The position numbers and the translations under genes are program-made. The notes under the pieces were generated by a model. It was not told the DNA's origin. It did no database searches and saw nothing but the letters and a program-made list of their open reading frames with translations. From assembly GCF_028830055.1 (NCBI RefSeq), contig NZ_CP101655.1, positions 4,553,780 to 4,617,779 of the forward strand: a DNA stretch of 64,000 nt, written 5' to 3'. The DNA is from Pseudomonas serboccidentalis. Its GTDB lineage: Bacteria > Pseudomonadota > Gammaproteobacteria > Pseudomonadales > Pseudomonadaceae. Numbering within the stretch: the first letter of the stretch is position 1; each line of letters starts with the position of its first letter. Shown one piece after another: positions 27,258 through 37,627 of the stretch.

Positions 27258-28580
27258 ATGGATCTGTTTCGCAGTGCACCGATTGCCCAGCCACTGGCCG
27301 CGCGTTTGCGCGCGACCAATCTGGATGAGTATGTCGGTCAGGAGCACGTACTCGCTCGCGGCAAGCCTCTGCGTGAGGCGCTGGAGCAGGGTGCCCTGCA
27401 TTCGATGATCTTCTGGGGACCGCCGGGTGTGGGCAAGACCACCCTGGCGCGGTTGCTCGCGGAAGTCTCTGATGCGCACTTCGAAACGGTCTCGGCGGTG
27501 CTCGCCGGGGTCAAGGAGATCCGTCAGGCGGTTGAAATCGCCAAGCAGCAGGCCGGCCAGTACGGCAAGCGCACGATTCTGTTCGTCGATGAAGTGCACC
27601 GCTTCAACAAGTCGCAGCAGGATGCGTTCCTGCCGTACGTTGAGGACGGCACGCTGATTTTCATCGGCGCCACCACCGAAAACCCCTCGTTCGAACTCAA
27701 CAACGCCTTGTTGTCGCGGGCCCGCGTGTATGTGCTGAAAAGCCTCGACGAGGCGGCGCTGCGCAAACTGGTGCACCGCGCACTCACGGAAGAGCGCGGG
27801 CTGGGCAAGCGTAACCTGACGCTGAATGACGAAGGCTTTCAGATGCTGCTGTCGGCCGCCGATGGCGATGGCCGGCGTCTGCTCAATCTGCTGGAAAACG
27901 CCTCGGACCTGGCTGAAGACAACAGTGAAATCGGCACCGAACTGCTGCAAAGTCTGCTCGGCGATACCCGTCGGCGCTTCGACAAGGGCGGCGAAGCGTT
28001 CTATGACCAGATCTCGGCGCTGCACAAATCGGTGCGCGGCTCCAATCCCGACGGCGCGCTGTACTGGTTCGCGCGGATGATCGACGGTGGTTGCGACCCC
28101 CTTTACCTGGCCCGGCGCGTGGTGCGCATGGCCAGCGAAGACATTGGCAACGCTGACCCGCGAGCCCTGAGCCTGTGCCTCGCCGCGTGGGAAGTGCAGG
28201 AGCGCCTTGGCAGCCCTGAGGGCGAGTTGGCGGTGGCCCAGGCCATCACGTATCTGGCCTGTGCACCGAAAAGCAATGCGGTGTACATGGGCTTCAAGAC
28301 CGCACTGCGCGCCGCCGCTGAAAACGGCTCGCTGGAAGTGCCGCTGCACCTGCGCAACGCGCCGACCAAGCTGATGAAGCAATTGGGTTACGGCGACGAA
28401 TACCGTTACGCCCATGACGAGCCGGACGCCTATGCCGCCGGCGAAGATTATTTTCCGGAAGAGCTTGAGCCGATCCCGTTCTACCAGCCGGTGCCCCGAG
28501 GCCTGGAATTGAAGATCGGCGAAAAGCTCAATCACCTCGCTCAACTCGACCGTTTAAGCCCAAGACAGCGGAGAAAATAG
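27258..28580 (+). CDS. rarA: replication-associated recombination protein RarA (MgsA)
   Basis: The 440-residue AAA+ protein is related to clamp loaders and acts at stalled replication forks. Walker [10 protein letters not shown] and Walker [10 protein letters not shown] are present, and the C-terminal MgsA oligomerisation domain includes [23 protein letters not shown] at 27255 precedes the ATG at 27258; I chose the ATG ([18 protein letters not shown]). The stop overlaps the crcB start by one base. Confidence 0.96.
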   Translation: MDLFRSAPIAQPLAARLRATNLDEYVGQEHVLARGKPLREALEQGALHSMIFWGPPGVGKTTLARLLAEVSDAHFETVSAVLAGVKEIRQAVEIAKQQAGQYGKRTILFVDEVHRFNKSQQDAFLPYVEDGTLIFIGATTENPSFELNNALLSRARVYVLKSLDEAALRKLVHRALTEERGLGKRNLTLNDEGFQMLLSAADGDGRRLLNLLENASDLAEDNSEIGTELLQSLLGDTRRRFDKGGEAFYDQISALHKSVRGSNPDGALYWFARMIDGGCDPLYLARRVVRMASEDIGNADPRALSLCLAAWEVQERLGSPEGELAVAQAITYLACAPKSNAVYMGFKTALRAAAENGSLEVPLHLRNAPTKLMKQLGYGDEYRYAHDEPDAYAAGEDYFPEELEPIPFYQPVPRGLELKIGEKLNHLAQLDRLSPRQRRK

Positions 28581-28954
28581 TGCTTCCATTGATTGTTGCA
28601 GTCTCCGCCGGCGGGATTGCCGGTACGCTGTTGCGCTTCGCCACGGCCAATTGGGTCAGTGCCAATTGGCCGCGGCACTTCTATACCGCGACGCTGGCCG
28701 TTAATATCGTGGGCTGTCTGTTGATTGGCGTGTTGTACGGCCTGTTTTTGATACGCCCGGAGGTGCCGATCGAGGTGCGTGCCGGGTTGATCGTCGGCTT
28801 CCTCGGAGGGCTGACGACTTTTTCATCCTTTTCACTGGATACGGTGCGCCTGCTGGAAAGCGGGCAAGTGCCGCTGGCCCTGGGCTATGCGGCACTCAGC
28901 GTATTCGGCGGGCTGCTCGCGACGTGGGCTGGCCTGTCTTTGACCAAACTTTGA
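28580..28954 (+). CDS. crcB: fluoride efflux channel CrcB (Fluc)
   Basis: The 124-residue protein is a four-helix dual-topology fluoride channel subunit. The conserved [12 protein letters not shown] segment near residue 75 contains pore-lining Thr, Ser and Phe residues. It starts with GTG overlapping the rarA stop (TAGTG), so translation is coupled to rarA. No fluoride riboswitch can precede it here because it begins inside the rarA stop codon. Confidence 0.95.
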   Translation: MLPLIVAVSAGGIAGTLLRFATANWVSANWPRHFYTATLAVNIVGCLLIGVLYGLFLIRPEVPIEVRAGLIVGFLGGLTTFSSFSLDTVRLLESGQVPLALGYAALSVFGGLLATWAGLSLTKL

Positions 28955-28957
28955 TAA

Positions 28958-30250
<1,293 letters not shown>

Positions 30251-31645
30251 ATGAAATATCTGCCGCTGTTTCACAACCTGCGCGGCAGTCGTGTGTTGGT
30301 TGTCGGTGGGGGGGAGATTGCCTTGCGCAAATCCCGCCTGCTGGCCGATGCCGGTGCGCTACTGCGGGTGGTCGCACCTGAGATCGAAAGCCAACTGCGT
30401 GAACTGGTCACCGCCAGCGGTGGCCAGTGCCTGCTGCGCGGTTACGTGGAAGCGGACCTGGACGGTTGCGGGTTGATTATCGCCGCCACCGACGATGAAG
30501 CGCTGAATGCGCAAGTCTCCAGCGATGCGCATCGGCGCTGCGTGCCGGTCAACGTGGTGGATGCGCCGCAGTTATGCAGCGTGATTTTCCCGGCGATTGT
30601 CGATCGTTCGCCGCTGATCATTGCGGTGTCCAGCGGCGGCGATGCGCCGGTGCTGGCGCGGCTGATTCGCGCCAAGATCGAAACCTGGATTCCTTCGACT
30701 TATGGTCACCTGGCCGGACTGGCTGCGCGTTTCCGCAATCAGGTGAAAAACCTGTTTCCAGATGTGCAGCAACGTCGCGGTTTCTGGGAAGACGTGTTTC
30801 AAGGTCCGATTGCCGACCGGCAACTGGCCGGGCAGGGCGCCGAAGCCGAACGTCTGTTGCAAGCCAAGATCGATGGTGAGGCCACGGTAACCACCGGTGA
30901 GGTGTATCTGGTGGGCGCCGGGCCGGGTGATCCGGACCTGCTGACCTTCCGCGCCTTGCGCCTGATGCAGCAAGCCGACGTGGTGCTGTACGACCGCTTG
31001 GTCGCCCCGGCGATTCTTGAACTGTGCCGTCGCGATGCCGAGCGTGTCTACGTCGGCAAGCGTCGCGCCGATCACGCGGTGCCGCAGGATCAGATCAACC
31101 AGCAATTGGTCGATCTGGCCAAGGCCGGCAAGCGCGTGGTGCGGTTGAAGGGTGGCGATCCGTTCATCTTCGGTCGCGGCGGTGAAGAGATCGAAGAACT
31201 GGCGGCCCATGGCATCCCGTTTCAGGTGGTGCCGGGAATCACGGCGGCCAGCGGTTGCGCGGCGTATGCCGGGATTCCGCTGACCCATCGTGATTACGCG
31301 CAGTCGGTGCGGTTCGTCACTGGCCACCTGAAGGACGGTTCCACCGATCTGCCTTGGGCTGACCTCGTCGCCCCGGCGCAGACGCTGGTGTTCTACATGG
31401 GCCTGGTGGGTTTGCCGGTGATTTGCGAGCAGTTGATCAAGCACGGTCGCTCGGCGGATACCCCGGCGGCGTTGATCCAGCAGGGCACCACGGTCAATCA
31501 GCGGGTCTTCACCGGCACGTTGGCCGACCTGCCGCGCCTGGTGGCGGAGCATGAAGTGCATGCGCCGACCCTGGTGATCGTCGGTGAAGTGGTGCAGCTG
31601 CGCGAGAAACTGGCGTGGTTCGAGGGCGCTCAGACGCAAGTCTGA
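30251..31645 (+). CDS. cysG: siroheme synthase CysG (trifunctional)
   Basis: The 464-residue fusion converts uroporphyrinogen III to siroheme for sulfite and nitrite reductases. The N-terminal dehydrogenase/ferrochelatase has the NAD motif [11 protein letters not shown] near residue 17. The C-terminal SAM-dependent methyltransferase begins at [12 protein letters not shown] near residue 221 and contains [13 protein letters not shown]. The ATG directly follows the serS TAA with no spacer, consistent with coupling. Confidence 0.96.
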   Translation: MKYLPLFHNLRGSRVLVVGGGEIALRKSRLLADAGALLRVVAPEIESQLRELVTASGGQCLLRGYVEADLDGCGLIIAATDDEALNAQVSSDAHRRCVPVNVVDAPQLCSVIFPAIVDRSPLIIAVSSGGDAPVLARLIRAKIETWIPSTYGHLAGLAARFRNQVKNLFPDVQQRRGFWEDVFQGPIADRQLAGQGAEAERLLQAKIDGEATVTTGEVYLVGAGPGDPDLLTFRALRLMQQADVVLYDRLVAPAILELCRRDAERVYVGKRRADHAVPQDQINQQLVDLAKAGKRVVRLKGGDPFIFGRGGEEIEELAAHGIPFQVVPGITAASGCAAYAGIPLTHRDYAQSVRFVTGHLKDGSTDLPWADLVAPAQTLVFYMGLVGLPVICEQLIKHGRSADTPAALIQQGTTVNQRVFTGTLADLPRLVAEHEVHAPTLVIVGEVVQLREKLAWFEGAQTQV

Positions 31646-31650
31646 GTCAA

Positions 31651-31733
31651 AGCAAAAAGATCGCAGCCTTCGGCAGCTCCTACATGAGAATGCGTTTCCT
31701 GTAGGGGCTGCCGAAGGTTGCGATCTTTTGCTT
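31651..31733. repeat. REP pair, family B
   Basis: AAAAGATCGCAGCCTTCGGC near 31655 faces the near-complementary right unit near 31710 (GCCGAAGGTTGCGATCTTTT), with one mismatch and a short spacer. It fills the gap between the convergent cysG and glutathionyl-hydroquinone reductase genes. Confidence 0.88.
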
Positions 31734-31739
31734 TTGTTG

Positions 31740-32741
31740 TTAGCCCTTAAACCAAACCCCTTTCCCATCCAGCCGTGCCCGATCATGCGCCACGCTGAAA
31801 TCCTGCGCCGGCCCCTTCGGCACAACGCCGGTCGGGTTGATCGTCTTGTGACTGCCGTAGTAATGATTTTTGATGTGCTGAAAATCCACCGTCTCGGCAA
31901 TCCCCGGCCACTGGTACAGCTCACGCAGCCAGTTCGACAGGTTCGGGTAATCGGCAATCCGACGCAAATTACACTTGAAGTGCCCGTGATACACCGCGTC
32001 GAAGCGAATCATCGTGGTGAATAAACGCACGTCGGCTTCGGTCAGGTATTCACCGCTCAGGTAACGATTGGCGCCCAGCAGCCGCTCCAGATGATCGAGT
32101 TCGGCAAACACCTCGTCGAACGCTTCTTCATAAGCCGTTTGCGAGGTGGCGAAGCCTGCGCGATACACGCCGTTGTTCACCGCCGGGTAGATCCGCTCGT
32201 TCAGCGCATCGATCTCGCCATGCAAGGGCGCTGGGTAGAAGTCCAGATCGTTGCCGGTCAGGCCATCGAAGGCGCTGTTGAACATGCGGATGATCTCCGC
32301 CGATTCATTGCTGACGATGCGCTTGAGTTTCTTGTCCCACAGCACCGGCACGGTGACGCGGCCAGTGTAGTCCGGGGTGTCGGCGGTATAGCGTTGGTGC
32401 ATGAAGTCGAAGTGATCGAGCTTGTCGCCGGTCGAACCGAGCGCCGTGTCGAAGGTCCAGCCGTTTTCCAGCATCAGCCAGCTGACCACGGACACGTCGA
32501 TCAGGCTTTCCAGGCCTTTGAGCTTGCGCAGGATCAGCGTGCGGTGGGCCCAAGGGCAGGCGAGCGATACATAAAGGTGATAGCGCCCGGCTTCGGCGGC
32601 AAAACCGCCTTCACCGCTCGGCCCGGGCTGGCCGTCAGCGGTGACCCAGTGACGGCGCTGTGCCTGTTCGCGCTGGAACGCACCGTCCTTGCTGCTTTCG
32701 TACCACTTGTCCTGCCAGTGGCCATCGACGAGTAAACCCAT
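31740..32741 (-). CDS. yqjG: glutathionyl-hydroquinone reductase (YqjG/ECM4 family)
   Basis: The 333-residue protein is a Xi-class glutathione transferase that reduces glutathionyl-hydroquinones. The catalytic cysteine is C62 in LACPWAHR, followed by a thioredoxin-like N-domain and the helical GST C-domain (YLTEADVRLFTTMIRFD). The ATG at 32741 follows AGGAG at eight bases. It is read away from the tus group. A role in quinone detoxification is inferred from the family. Confidence 0.92.
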   Translation of the reverse strand: MGLLVDGHWQDKWYESSKDGAFQREQAQRRHWVTADGQPGPSGEGGFAAEAGRYHLYVSLACPWAHRTLILRKLKGLESLIDVSVVSWLMLENGWTFDTALGSTGDKLDHFDFMHQRYTADTPDYTGRVTVPVLWDKKLKRIVSNESAEIIRMFNSAFDGLTGNDLDFYPAPLHGEIDALNERIYPAVNNGVYRAGFATSQTAYEEAFDEVFAELDHLERLLGANRYLSGEYLTEADVRLFTTMIRFDAVYHGHFKCNLRRIADYPNLSNWLRELYQWPGIAETVDFQHIKNHYYGSHKTINPTGVVPKGPAQDFSVAHDRARLDGKGVWFKG

Positions 32742-32832
32742 GATCAAGACTCCTGAATCCAATAAGCATTGGAGCCGAGTCTATTCCGATGAGTTCGAAC
32801 AAAAAGCGCAAAGATCGGGCGTCTATGATCGG

Positions 32833-33834
32833 TTAAATCGATTTGTCCCGCGCCGCCCAGTACTGCTCGGCGGTTGCGAACGCTTGCTCGCGACTTTGAC
32901 CGAGGCCGCGCAGGGCCAACGCCATGGTCGAGATCAGGGCCATTTGCGGGTAGCTGTCGACCACATCGCCGCGCCACACCGCTTTGAGATGTTCAACGTC
33001 CAGTGTGGCCGGTTTGACGTGGCGCTGGCTCGACAGTTGCGGCCATTCCTCGTCCCAGCTCTGGCCGCCAGTGGTGCCGTACAGGTGGCTGTCGGCATCC
33101 GGGTTGATCTCGATTTCGCCGCCGTCGCCCTTGACCACGATCGCCGTGTCGCCGAGCAGGCCGCTGGCGTCGCGGTGCACCGCTTGGTAACCCGGGTGGA
33201 AGATACTTTGCAGGCCACACCGGGCGCCCAGCGGATTGAGAATCCGCGCGAGTGAATGGATCGGCGAGCGCAGGCCCATGGTGTTGCGCAGGTCGATCAT
33301 CTTCTGCAATTGCGGCGCCCAGTCCATCAGCGGCATGAACGCCAGGCCACCGTTGTCCAGCGCGCTGCCGACCTGCTGCCAGGTGCGGCACAGCGGGATG
33401 TGCAGCTCGCCGAGCAGTTGTTCGGTGTACAAGCGTCCGGCGGTGTGTGCGCCGCCGCCGTGCATGAAAATCCGTACGCCGTTTTGCGCCAGGCACTTGG
33501 CTGCCAGCAGGTACCACGGCAAATGGCGTTTCTTGCCGGCATAGGTCGGCCAGTCCAGATCGACGGTCAATGCCGGCGCCTGCAAGCGCTCGCGCAAGGC
33601 TTCGGTGAAACCGGCCATTTCCTCGGCGCTTTCTTCCTTGTGCCGCAGCAGCATCAGGAACGCGCCGAGCTGGGTGTCTTCGACTTTGTCGTCGAGCACC
33701 ATGCCCATCGCCTCCCGGGCTTCCTCACGGGTCAGGTCGCGGGCGCCGCGCTTGCCCTTGCCAAGGATCCGCACGAATTGAGCGAACGGGTGTTCGGCGG
33801 GCGTTTCGAGGGTCAGCGCTGGAAAGTCGGTCAT
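32833..33834 (-). CDS. TrpD2/YbiB-type glycosyltransferase-family protein
   Basis: The 333-residue protein has the anthranilate phosphoribosyltransferase fold: an N-terminal helical domain beginning FVRILGKGKRGARDLTREEA, then a glycine-rich FMHGGGAHTAGR segment. It matches the YbiB/TrpD2 group, whose E. coli member binds nucleic acid and is not a tryptophan enzyme. Its ATG overlaps the tusE stop (ATGA), so it is the last gene of a tusDCBE-trpD2 operon. That placement suggests a link to RNA or tRNA metabolism, which is inference. Confidence 0.85.
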   Translation of the reverse strand: MTDFPALTLETPAEHPFAQFVRILGKGKRGARDLTREEAREAMGMVLDDKVEDTQLGAFLMLLRHKEESAEEMAGFTEALRERLQAPALTVDLDWPTYAGKKRHLPWYLLAAKCLAQNGVRIFMHGGGAHTAGRLYTEQLLGELHIPLCRTWQQVGSALDNGGLAFMPLMDWAPQLQKMIDLRNTMGLRSPIHSLARILNPLGARCGLQSIFHPGYQAVHRDASGLLGDTAIVVKGDGGEIEINPDADSHLYGTTGGQSWDEEWPQLSSQRHVKPATLDVEHLKAVWRGDVVDSYPQMALISTMALALRGLGQSREQAFATAEQYWAARDKSI

Positions 33835-34166
33835 AAGCAATTCGTCGGTTTGGGCAGGCCCGCCAGTTTCGCGGCGAGTTTGGCAGGGGTGCCTTTGAAC
33901 AGTCGGTTCAGGTGCAGGCTGTTGCCTTTGTCCGGGCCGAGTTTCAGTGCGGTGTATTTGATCAACGGACGGGTGGCCGGCGACAGCTGGAATTCAGCGT
34001 AGAAGCTGCGCAGCAGTTCGAGGACTTCCCAGTGTTCGGCGCTCAACTCGATGTCTTCAGCGGCGGCGAGGGCGCCGGCGACGTCGTGGGACCAGTCGTC
34101 GAGGTCGACCAGAAAGCCGTCCTTGTCCAGGGCGATGGCGCGGGCGCCGACGGTCAGGGAATTCAT
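33831..34166 (-). CDS. tusE: sulfurtransferase TusE (DsrC family)
   Basis: The 111-residue DsrC-family protein accepts persulfide sulfur from TusBCD and passes it to MnmA for tRNA 2-thiolation. The catalytic Cys110 is the penultimate residue, in the C-terminal KPTNCL tail. The start at 34166 (MNSLTVGARAIALDKDG) overlaps the tusB stop, and its own stop overlaps the next gene. Both overlaps are ATGA. Confidence 0.94.
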   Translation of the reverse strand: MNSLTVGARAIALDKDGFLVDLDDWSHDVAGALAAAEDIELSAEHWEVLELLRSFYAEFQLSPATRPLIKYTALKLGPDKGNSLHLNRLFKGTPAKLAAKLAGLPKPTNCL

Positions 34167-34456
34167 AGCCAGCTGTTGACCTTGTCGTGGTGGATCGACA
34201 ATTCGACGAAGGCCGGGTAATCGATGGCTTCGGCCCAGTCCGGCAACTGCACGGCGCGTGCCTGTGCATCTTCGGCCAATACGAACAGTTTCAACTGACG
34301 GCTGTGCAGCGCGATGAACGGCGGGGTGCCGGGTTGCAGGGCATAGACGGCGTCGCCGGATAACAGCAAGGCGTCGGCAGCGCCGATCACGCGCAGGCAA
34401 CTGGTCAGGCGCTCGTCGCCGAACGGGGAATGAGACAACACATGCAAAGTCGACAT
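34163..34456 (-). CDS. tusB: sulfurtransferase complex subunit TusB (DsrH family)
   Basis: The 97-residue product begins MSTLHVLSHSPFGDERL, the typical DsrH/TusB start. It is a structural subunit of the TusBCD heterohexamer in the sulfur relay to tRNA. It abuts tusC by a one-base overlap and tusE by four bases. Confidence 0.92.
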   Translation of the reverse strand: MSTLHVLSHSPFGDERLTSCLRVIGAADALLLSGDAVYALQPGTPPFIALHSRQLKLFVLAEDAQARAVQLPDWAEAIDYPAFVELSIHHDKVNSWL

Positions 34457-34812
34457 CAGAGGGTGATCACCTGGTCGTAACGGTCAATAAGGGCAGTGAT
34501 TTGTTCGGCGCCGAGCGGCTGCGCTTCCTCCAGCGACCGATTGCTCAGGCCGCGTACGCTGGCGCTGTCGGCGCAGTAGAACAGCTCTTCAACGCCGAAC
34601 ATCGGCAGTGCCTGCAGATTGGCGCTCAGGTCTTTCTGTTGCAGGGCCTTGGCGTTTTGCCCAGCGGCCAGTTGCAGCACGCCGTCATCGAGAAACAGCA
34701 GGCCGATCGGCAGATCGAAGGCGCCGCCGGCCAGCACGATGTCCAGCGCTTCGCGCGCGCCCGGGCCGGACCACGGCGATTGACGGCTGATGATCAACAG
34801 GGATTTGGCCAT
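34456..34812 (-). CDS. tusC: sulfurtransferase complex subunit TusC (DsrF family)
   Basis: The 118-residue protein starts MAKSLLIISRQSPWSGPGAREALDI, characteristic of DsrF/TusC. It forms part of the TusBCD complex. The gene lies one base from tusD and overlaps tusB, within a tight tusD-C-B-E operon. Confidence 0.93.
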   Translation of the reverse strand: MAKSLLIISRQSPWSGPGAREALDIVLAGGAFDLPIGLLFLDDGVLQLAAGQNAKALQQKDLSANLQALPMFGVEELFYCADSASVRGLSNRSLEEAQPLGAEQITALIDRYDQVITL

Positions 34813-34813
34813 G

Positions 34814-35206
34814 TCACGCGCCTCCGAAACAGATCAGTCGATCGGCGTCCTGCACGGCATCGTGCAATTGGCCGAGGCCGGACAACTCCCACGGCGCGCT
34901 GACCGAGACCGCATCACGCTGGTAGCGCTTGGCTTCTTCGCCGTTCAATGCGCCACGGCGCAACGCAGCGGCGATGCACACCACGCCGTCCAGTTGCTGC
35001 TCGGTGATGAACGTGCGCCATTGTTTGGGCAGATCCAGTTCGTCCTGCGGGGTGACGACCGCGTCGGAGGCGTTGTAGACGCCGTCCTGATAGAAAAACA
35101 GCCGGACAATCTCATGCCCACCGGCCAGCGCCGCCTGGGCAAACAGCAGGGCACGGCGCGAGGAGGGCGCATGGGCGGCGGAAAACAGCGCAATGGCGAA
35201 CTTCAT
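34814..35206 (-). CDS. tusD: sulfurtransferase complex subunit TusD (DsrE family)
   Basis: The 130-residue subunit carries the active-site cysteine of TusBCD, C77 in GVVCIAAALRRG, which receives persulfide from TusA. The DsrE fold is also shown by the LFFYQDGVYNAS segment. The ATG at 35206 (MKFAIALFSAAHAPSSRR) is the family start. It is the first gene of the operon; no tusA is in the window. Confidence 0.94.
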   Translation of the reverse strand: MKFAIALFSAAHAPSSRRALLFAQAALAGGHEIVRLFFYQDGVYNASDAVVTPQDELDLPKQWRTFITEQQLDGVVCIAAALRRGALNGEEAKRYQRDAVSVSAPWELSGLGQLHDAVQDADRLICFGGA

Positions 35207-35289
35207 GACGAACTCGATCAGCAAAACTGCGGTCATGATAAAGCTTTATCGGTGTAGCGGCGAAACCCAAGTTGCCTGAGTGCATGCCC

Positions 35290-35385
35290 CTGTAGGCGCT
35301 GTCGAGTGAAACGAGGCTGCGATCTTTTGATTCTGATCTTTGAAATCAACATCAAAAGATCGCAGCGTGCCGCAGCTCCTACAGT
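35290..35385. repeat. degenerate REP pair, family B
   Basis: CTGTAGGCGCTGTCGAGTG continuing into GGCTGCGATCTTTTGAT is opposed by ATCAAAAGATCGCAGCGTGC followed by CGCAGCTCCTACAG. The inner arms match perfectly while the left outer part has diverged. It lies between tusD and the DUF1275 gene. Confidence 0.82.
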
Positions 35386-35398
35386 ATGAAAGGCGTTT

Positions 35399-36103
35399 TC
35401 AGCGGGGCATATAGCCCAGTTGCCAACGGCGCGGAATGGTCAGGGAGAGCACGCCCAGCGCCGCGGCCAGCAGACCGCTGACGAACAATGCCCGCAGTCC
35501 CAGGTGATGTTCCAGCACCGCGCCCAGAATCGCGCCGATGAACATGCCGGTCCACGGCACCAGTTGCACTCGCCAGCCGTTACGGCGTTCGCCGAGCATC
35601 CAGCGGCCCAGTCCACGGCCGAACCGCGACAGCGCCCCGGTCACGTAGGTCAGGCCCACGGGCAGACCGTTCACTTCCTCGACTGCCGCGTTGAGCATGC
35701 CCATGGCGATGATCGCCGCCAGCAGCGCCGGCAGTTGCGTGTCAGACGGCCAGGCGGCCGCCGCGCAGAGCAGGGTGGCGATGCACAGCAACAAGGGCAG
35801 CGTGCGCCGCCCGCTGATGCGCCCGATCACAATCCCCAGGGCATTGCCGAGCACAAACGTGACGACCAGGATCACCAGGCGCAACGTCAGTCCCAGATCG
35901 CCGACACTGATCGCCACCGCCAGCCGCGTGGTGTTGCCGCTCATGAACGAGACGAAGTCGCCGCTGGCCATGAAGCCGATGGCGTCGGTCATGCCCGCCA
36001 GTACCGACAGGGCGGCCACCAGCGCCAGACCGATGCGGCCGCGCCATTTCTGCCGATGCAAATGACCGGAGGTGGCGCGGTGAGTCGAAGTGGAAGGCAA
36101 CAT
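35399..36103 (-). CDS. YoaK/DUF1275 family membrane protein
   Basis: The 234-residue protein has about six hydrophobic helices. The DUF1275 signature appears as AGMTDAIGFMASGDFVSFMSGN near residue 38 (motif quoted in part) and GLPVGLTYVTGALSRFGRGL near residue 145. Members are inner-membrane proteins of unknown substrate. The ATG at 36103 was chosen; an upstream GTG would add a short polar leader. It is single-gene, with a REP downstream. Confidence 0.85.
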   Translation of the reverse strand: MLPSTSTHRATSGHLHRQKWRGRIGLALVAALSVLAGMTDAIGFMASGDFVSFMSGNTTRLAVAISVGDLGLTLRLVILVVTFVLGNALGIVIGRISGRRTLPLLLCIATLLCAAAAWPSDTQLPALLAAIIAMGMLNAAVEEVNGLPVGLTYVTGALSRFGRGLGRWMLGERRNGWRVQLVPWTGMFIGAILGAVLEHHLGLRALFVSGLLAAALGVLSLTIPRRWQLGYMPR

Positions 36104-36128
36104 CGGCGACGATATCCTTGAGCAGTGG

Positions 36129-36458
36129 TTATGATTCCAGCCCGTACAGGTCACAGTAATCCGGCCAGCTCATGTGCGCCATTTCTGCGACCTCGCGATG
36201 CACCTCCATTTGCTGCTCCAGATAATCCTCAGGCGTTGCAGCCGTCAACAGTAAAGTCAGTTCCCAGGCGAACAGTCCCTGATCTTCAGCCTCGGCTTCG
36301 AACGCCTCGTGCAGGCGTTCTTCACGATACTGCGCCGCGGTTTCGCCCTTGACCTGAGCCAGCAGCGGGTTGAGGTGATCAAGGGTGTCGCGCAGTTCGG
36401 GACGCGCGTCGAGGAACAGTTTCAGGGCTTGTTCATGTCGCTGGTCGGTGGGCGCCAT
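36129..36458 (-). CDS. conserved hypothetical acidic protein
   Basis: The 109-residue product is soluble, acidic and predicted mainly helical. It has no signal peptide or metal motif, and notable segments are HEAFEAEAEDQGLFAWELTL and the C-terminal MSWPDYCDLYGLES. Such short proteins are common in Pseudomonas, but I cannot assign a function. The ATG at 36458 follows AAGGA at seven bases, which supports a real gene. Confidence 0.7.
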   Translation of the reverse strand: MAPTDQRHEQALKLFLDARPELRDTLDHLNPLLAQVKGETAAQYREERLHEAFEAEAEDQGLFAWELTLLLTAATPEDYLEQQMEVHREVAEMAHMSWPDYCDLYGLES

Positions 36459-36593
36459 GTGCGATCCTTTGTGAGGCTGGTGACCTTAGGGTGCCGCAGC
36501 AGCCCGTGCGTGTCGCGCTATAAATGCAGTAAAGCAGAACGTTTTTGCCTGTTGCGGTGATACAGTCCGCTTTTTTCTGAATGAGCGAATGCA

Positions 36594-36944
36594 ATGCGAA
36601 TTCTGATGGTAGCGCTGGCTGCGACGGTGCTGGCCGGTTGCGCGGGTTCGGTGATGGACGATTCTCGCACCAGAGCCCCGTACAAAGTCCTGACCTCGGA
36701 CAAACCCGAGAAGGTTGTGGCCCAGTGCGTGCAGTTCGGCTGGCAGGACGAAGCGGTGTTTGGCGTGGATGCCGGGGCGTATCTGCAACCGGGCAAGAAG
36801 GGCGGGTCGACGGTGTACACGCGTTCGGCGGAATCGTTTGTCGACGTGACTAGTGATGCTTCGGGCACCGTGCTCAATTATTACGCGCAGAAGGATGATT
36901 TTGTAGCCAAGCGGCGGTTGGCGGCGTTGGCAACCTGCCTTTGA
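36594..36944 (+). CDS. small outer-membrane-type lipoprotein of unknown function
   Basis: The 116-residue product has a lipoprotein signal peptide with lipobox LAGC, lipidated at C16. The residue after Cys is Ala, so outer-membrane sorting by Lol would be expected. The mature part (about 100 residues) is soluble with no recognised domain. Two further cysteines (in AQCVQFGW and ATCL) could form a disulfide. Confidence 0.75.
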   Translation: MRILMVALAATVLAGCAGSVMDDSRTRAPYKVLTSDKPEKVVAQCVQFGWQDEAVFGVDAGAYLQPGKKGGSTVYTRSAESFVDVTSDASGTVLNYYAQKDDFVAKRRLAALATCL

Positions 36945-36966
36945 TCATGTATTGAGACGACTGCCG

Positions 36967-37042
36967 TCATCGCGAGCAGGCTCACTCCGGTACTGGACTT
37001 GTGTTTGCCACCATTCCTGTAGGAGTGAGCCTGCTCGCGATG
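36967..37042. repeat. REP pair, family A
   Basis: ATCGCGAGCAGGCTCACTCC faces GGAGTGAGCCTGCTCGCGAT across a short spacer, in the inside-out orientation relative to the copy at 3966. It lies between two convergent genes. Confidence 0.9.
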
Positions 37043-37054
37043 GGGCCCGTGAAT

Positions 37055-37480
37055 TCAGCCGTTCAAACGCTTCTGGAAATAATGCCGGCGATGCCCCGGC
37101 GGATAATCGACAATCTCGCCAAACTGGCTGAAACCCAGCTTCTTGTAGAATTCCGGCGCCTGAAAATCGAAGGTGTCCAGCCAGATGCCCAGGCAACTCT
37201 TCTCGTTAGCCAGCTCTTCGGCCATGGCCATCAGTCTTGAGCCAATGCCTCGGCCACGAGCTTTCTCCGGCACTGAAAGCAACTCGATATACATCCACTG
37301 GAATATCACCCGGCCATACAAGCCGCCGAGAATCGCGTCGTGCTCATCCCGCACCATGAGCGCGAAAGGTTCCGATGTGGAGCCACCGGTCTTGGCATCG
37401 TTATAGGCAATCAATGGCTCGAGAATGGCCTTGCGTTGTTCTTCCGTGGGGTTCTTCGACAACTCGATTCGCAACGTCAT
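37055..37480 (-). CDS. GNAT family N-acetyltransferase
   Basis: The 141-residue protein is a single GNAT domain with motif A IELLSVPEKARGRGIGSRL near residues 66-84 and motif B APEFYKKLGF near residue 108. The YPPGHRRHYFQKRL tail is typical of a small GNAT clade of unknown substrate. The ATG at 37480 follows AAGGAAG. It is a single gene. Confidence 0.85.
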   Translation of the reverse strand: MTLRIELSKNPTEEQRKAILEPLIAYNDAKTGGSTSEPFALMVRDEHDAILGGLYGRVIFQWMYIELLSVPEKARGRGIGSRLMAMAEELANEKSCLGIWLDTFDFQAPEFYKKLGFSQFGEIVDYPPGHRRHYFQKRLNG

Positions 37481-37557
37481 GCGCAACTTCCTTGTGAGGT
37501 GAACCGCCAGCCTATCCTGCCCGGGGGGCGTCTTCCAAGTCCTGCCTCATCCCTTTG

Positions 37558-37585
37558 GAACCGCCGTTGTCGTGCCGGGGTCTAG
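37558..37585 (+). promoter_or_regulatory. candidate AlgU/RpoE-type promoter upstream of the hemerythrin gene
   Basis: GGAACCG and GTCTAG are separated by the 17-base spacing expected of AlgU (sigma-22) promoters, whose consensus is GAACTT-N16-17-TCTGA. It lies about 45 bp upstream of the hemerythrin-domain gene at 37628. This is a match by eye only. Confidence 0.4.
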
Positions 37586-37627
37586 CGTTTACAGCGTCAT
37601 TCCGAACGCGGTTGATGAGGACCCCCC

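Noticed and set aside
28560..28580. a fluoride riboswitch before crcB
   Set aside because: crcB begins in the stop codon of rarA, leaving no leader for a riboswitch.
35234..35398. a tRNA or small RNA in the tusD-DUF1275 gap
   Set aside because: The gap is explained by a REP pair, and no cloverleaf or separate promoter was visible.
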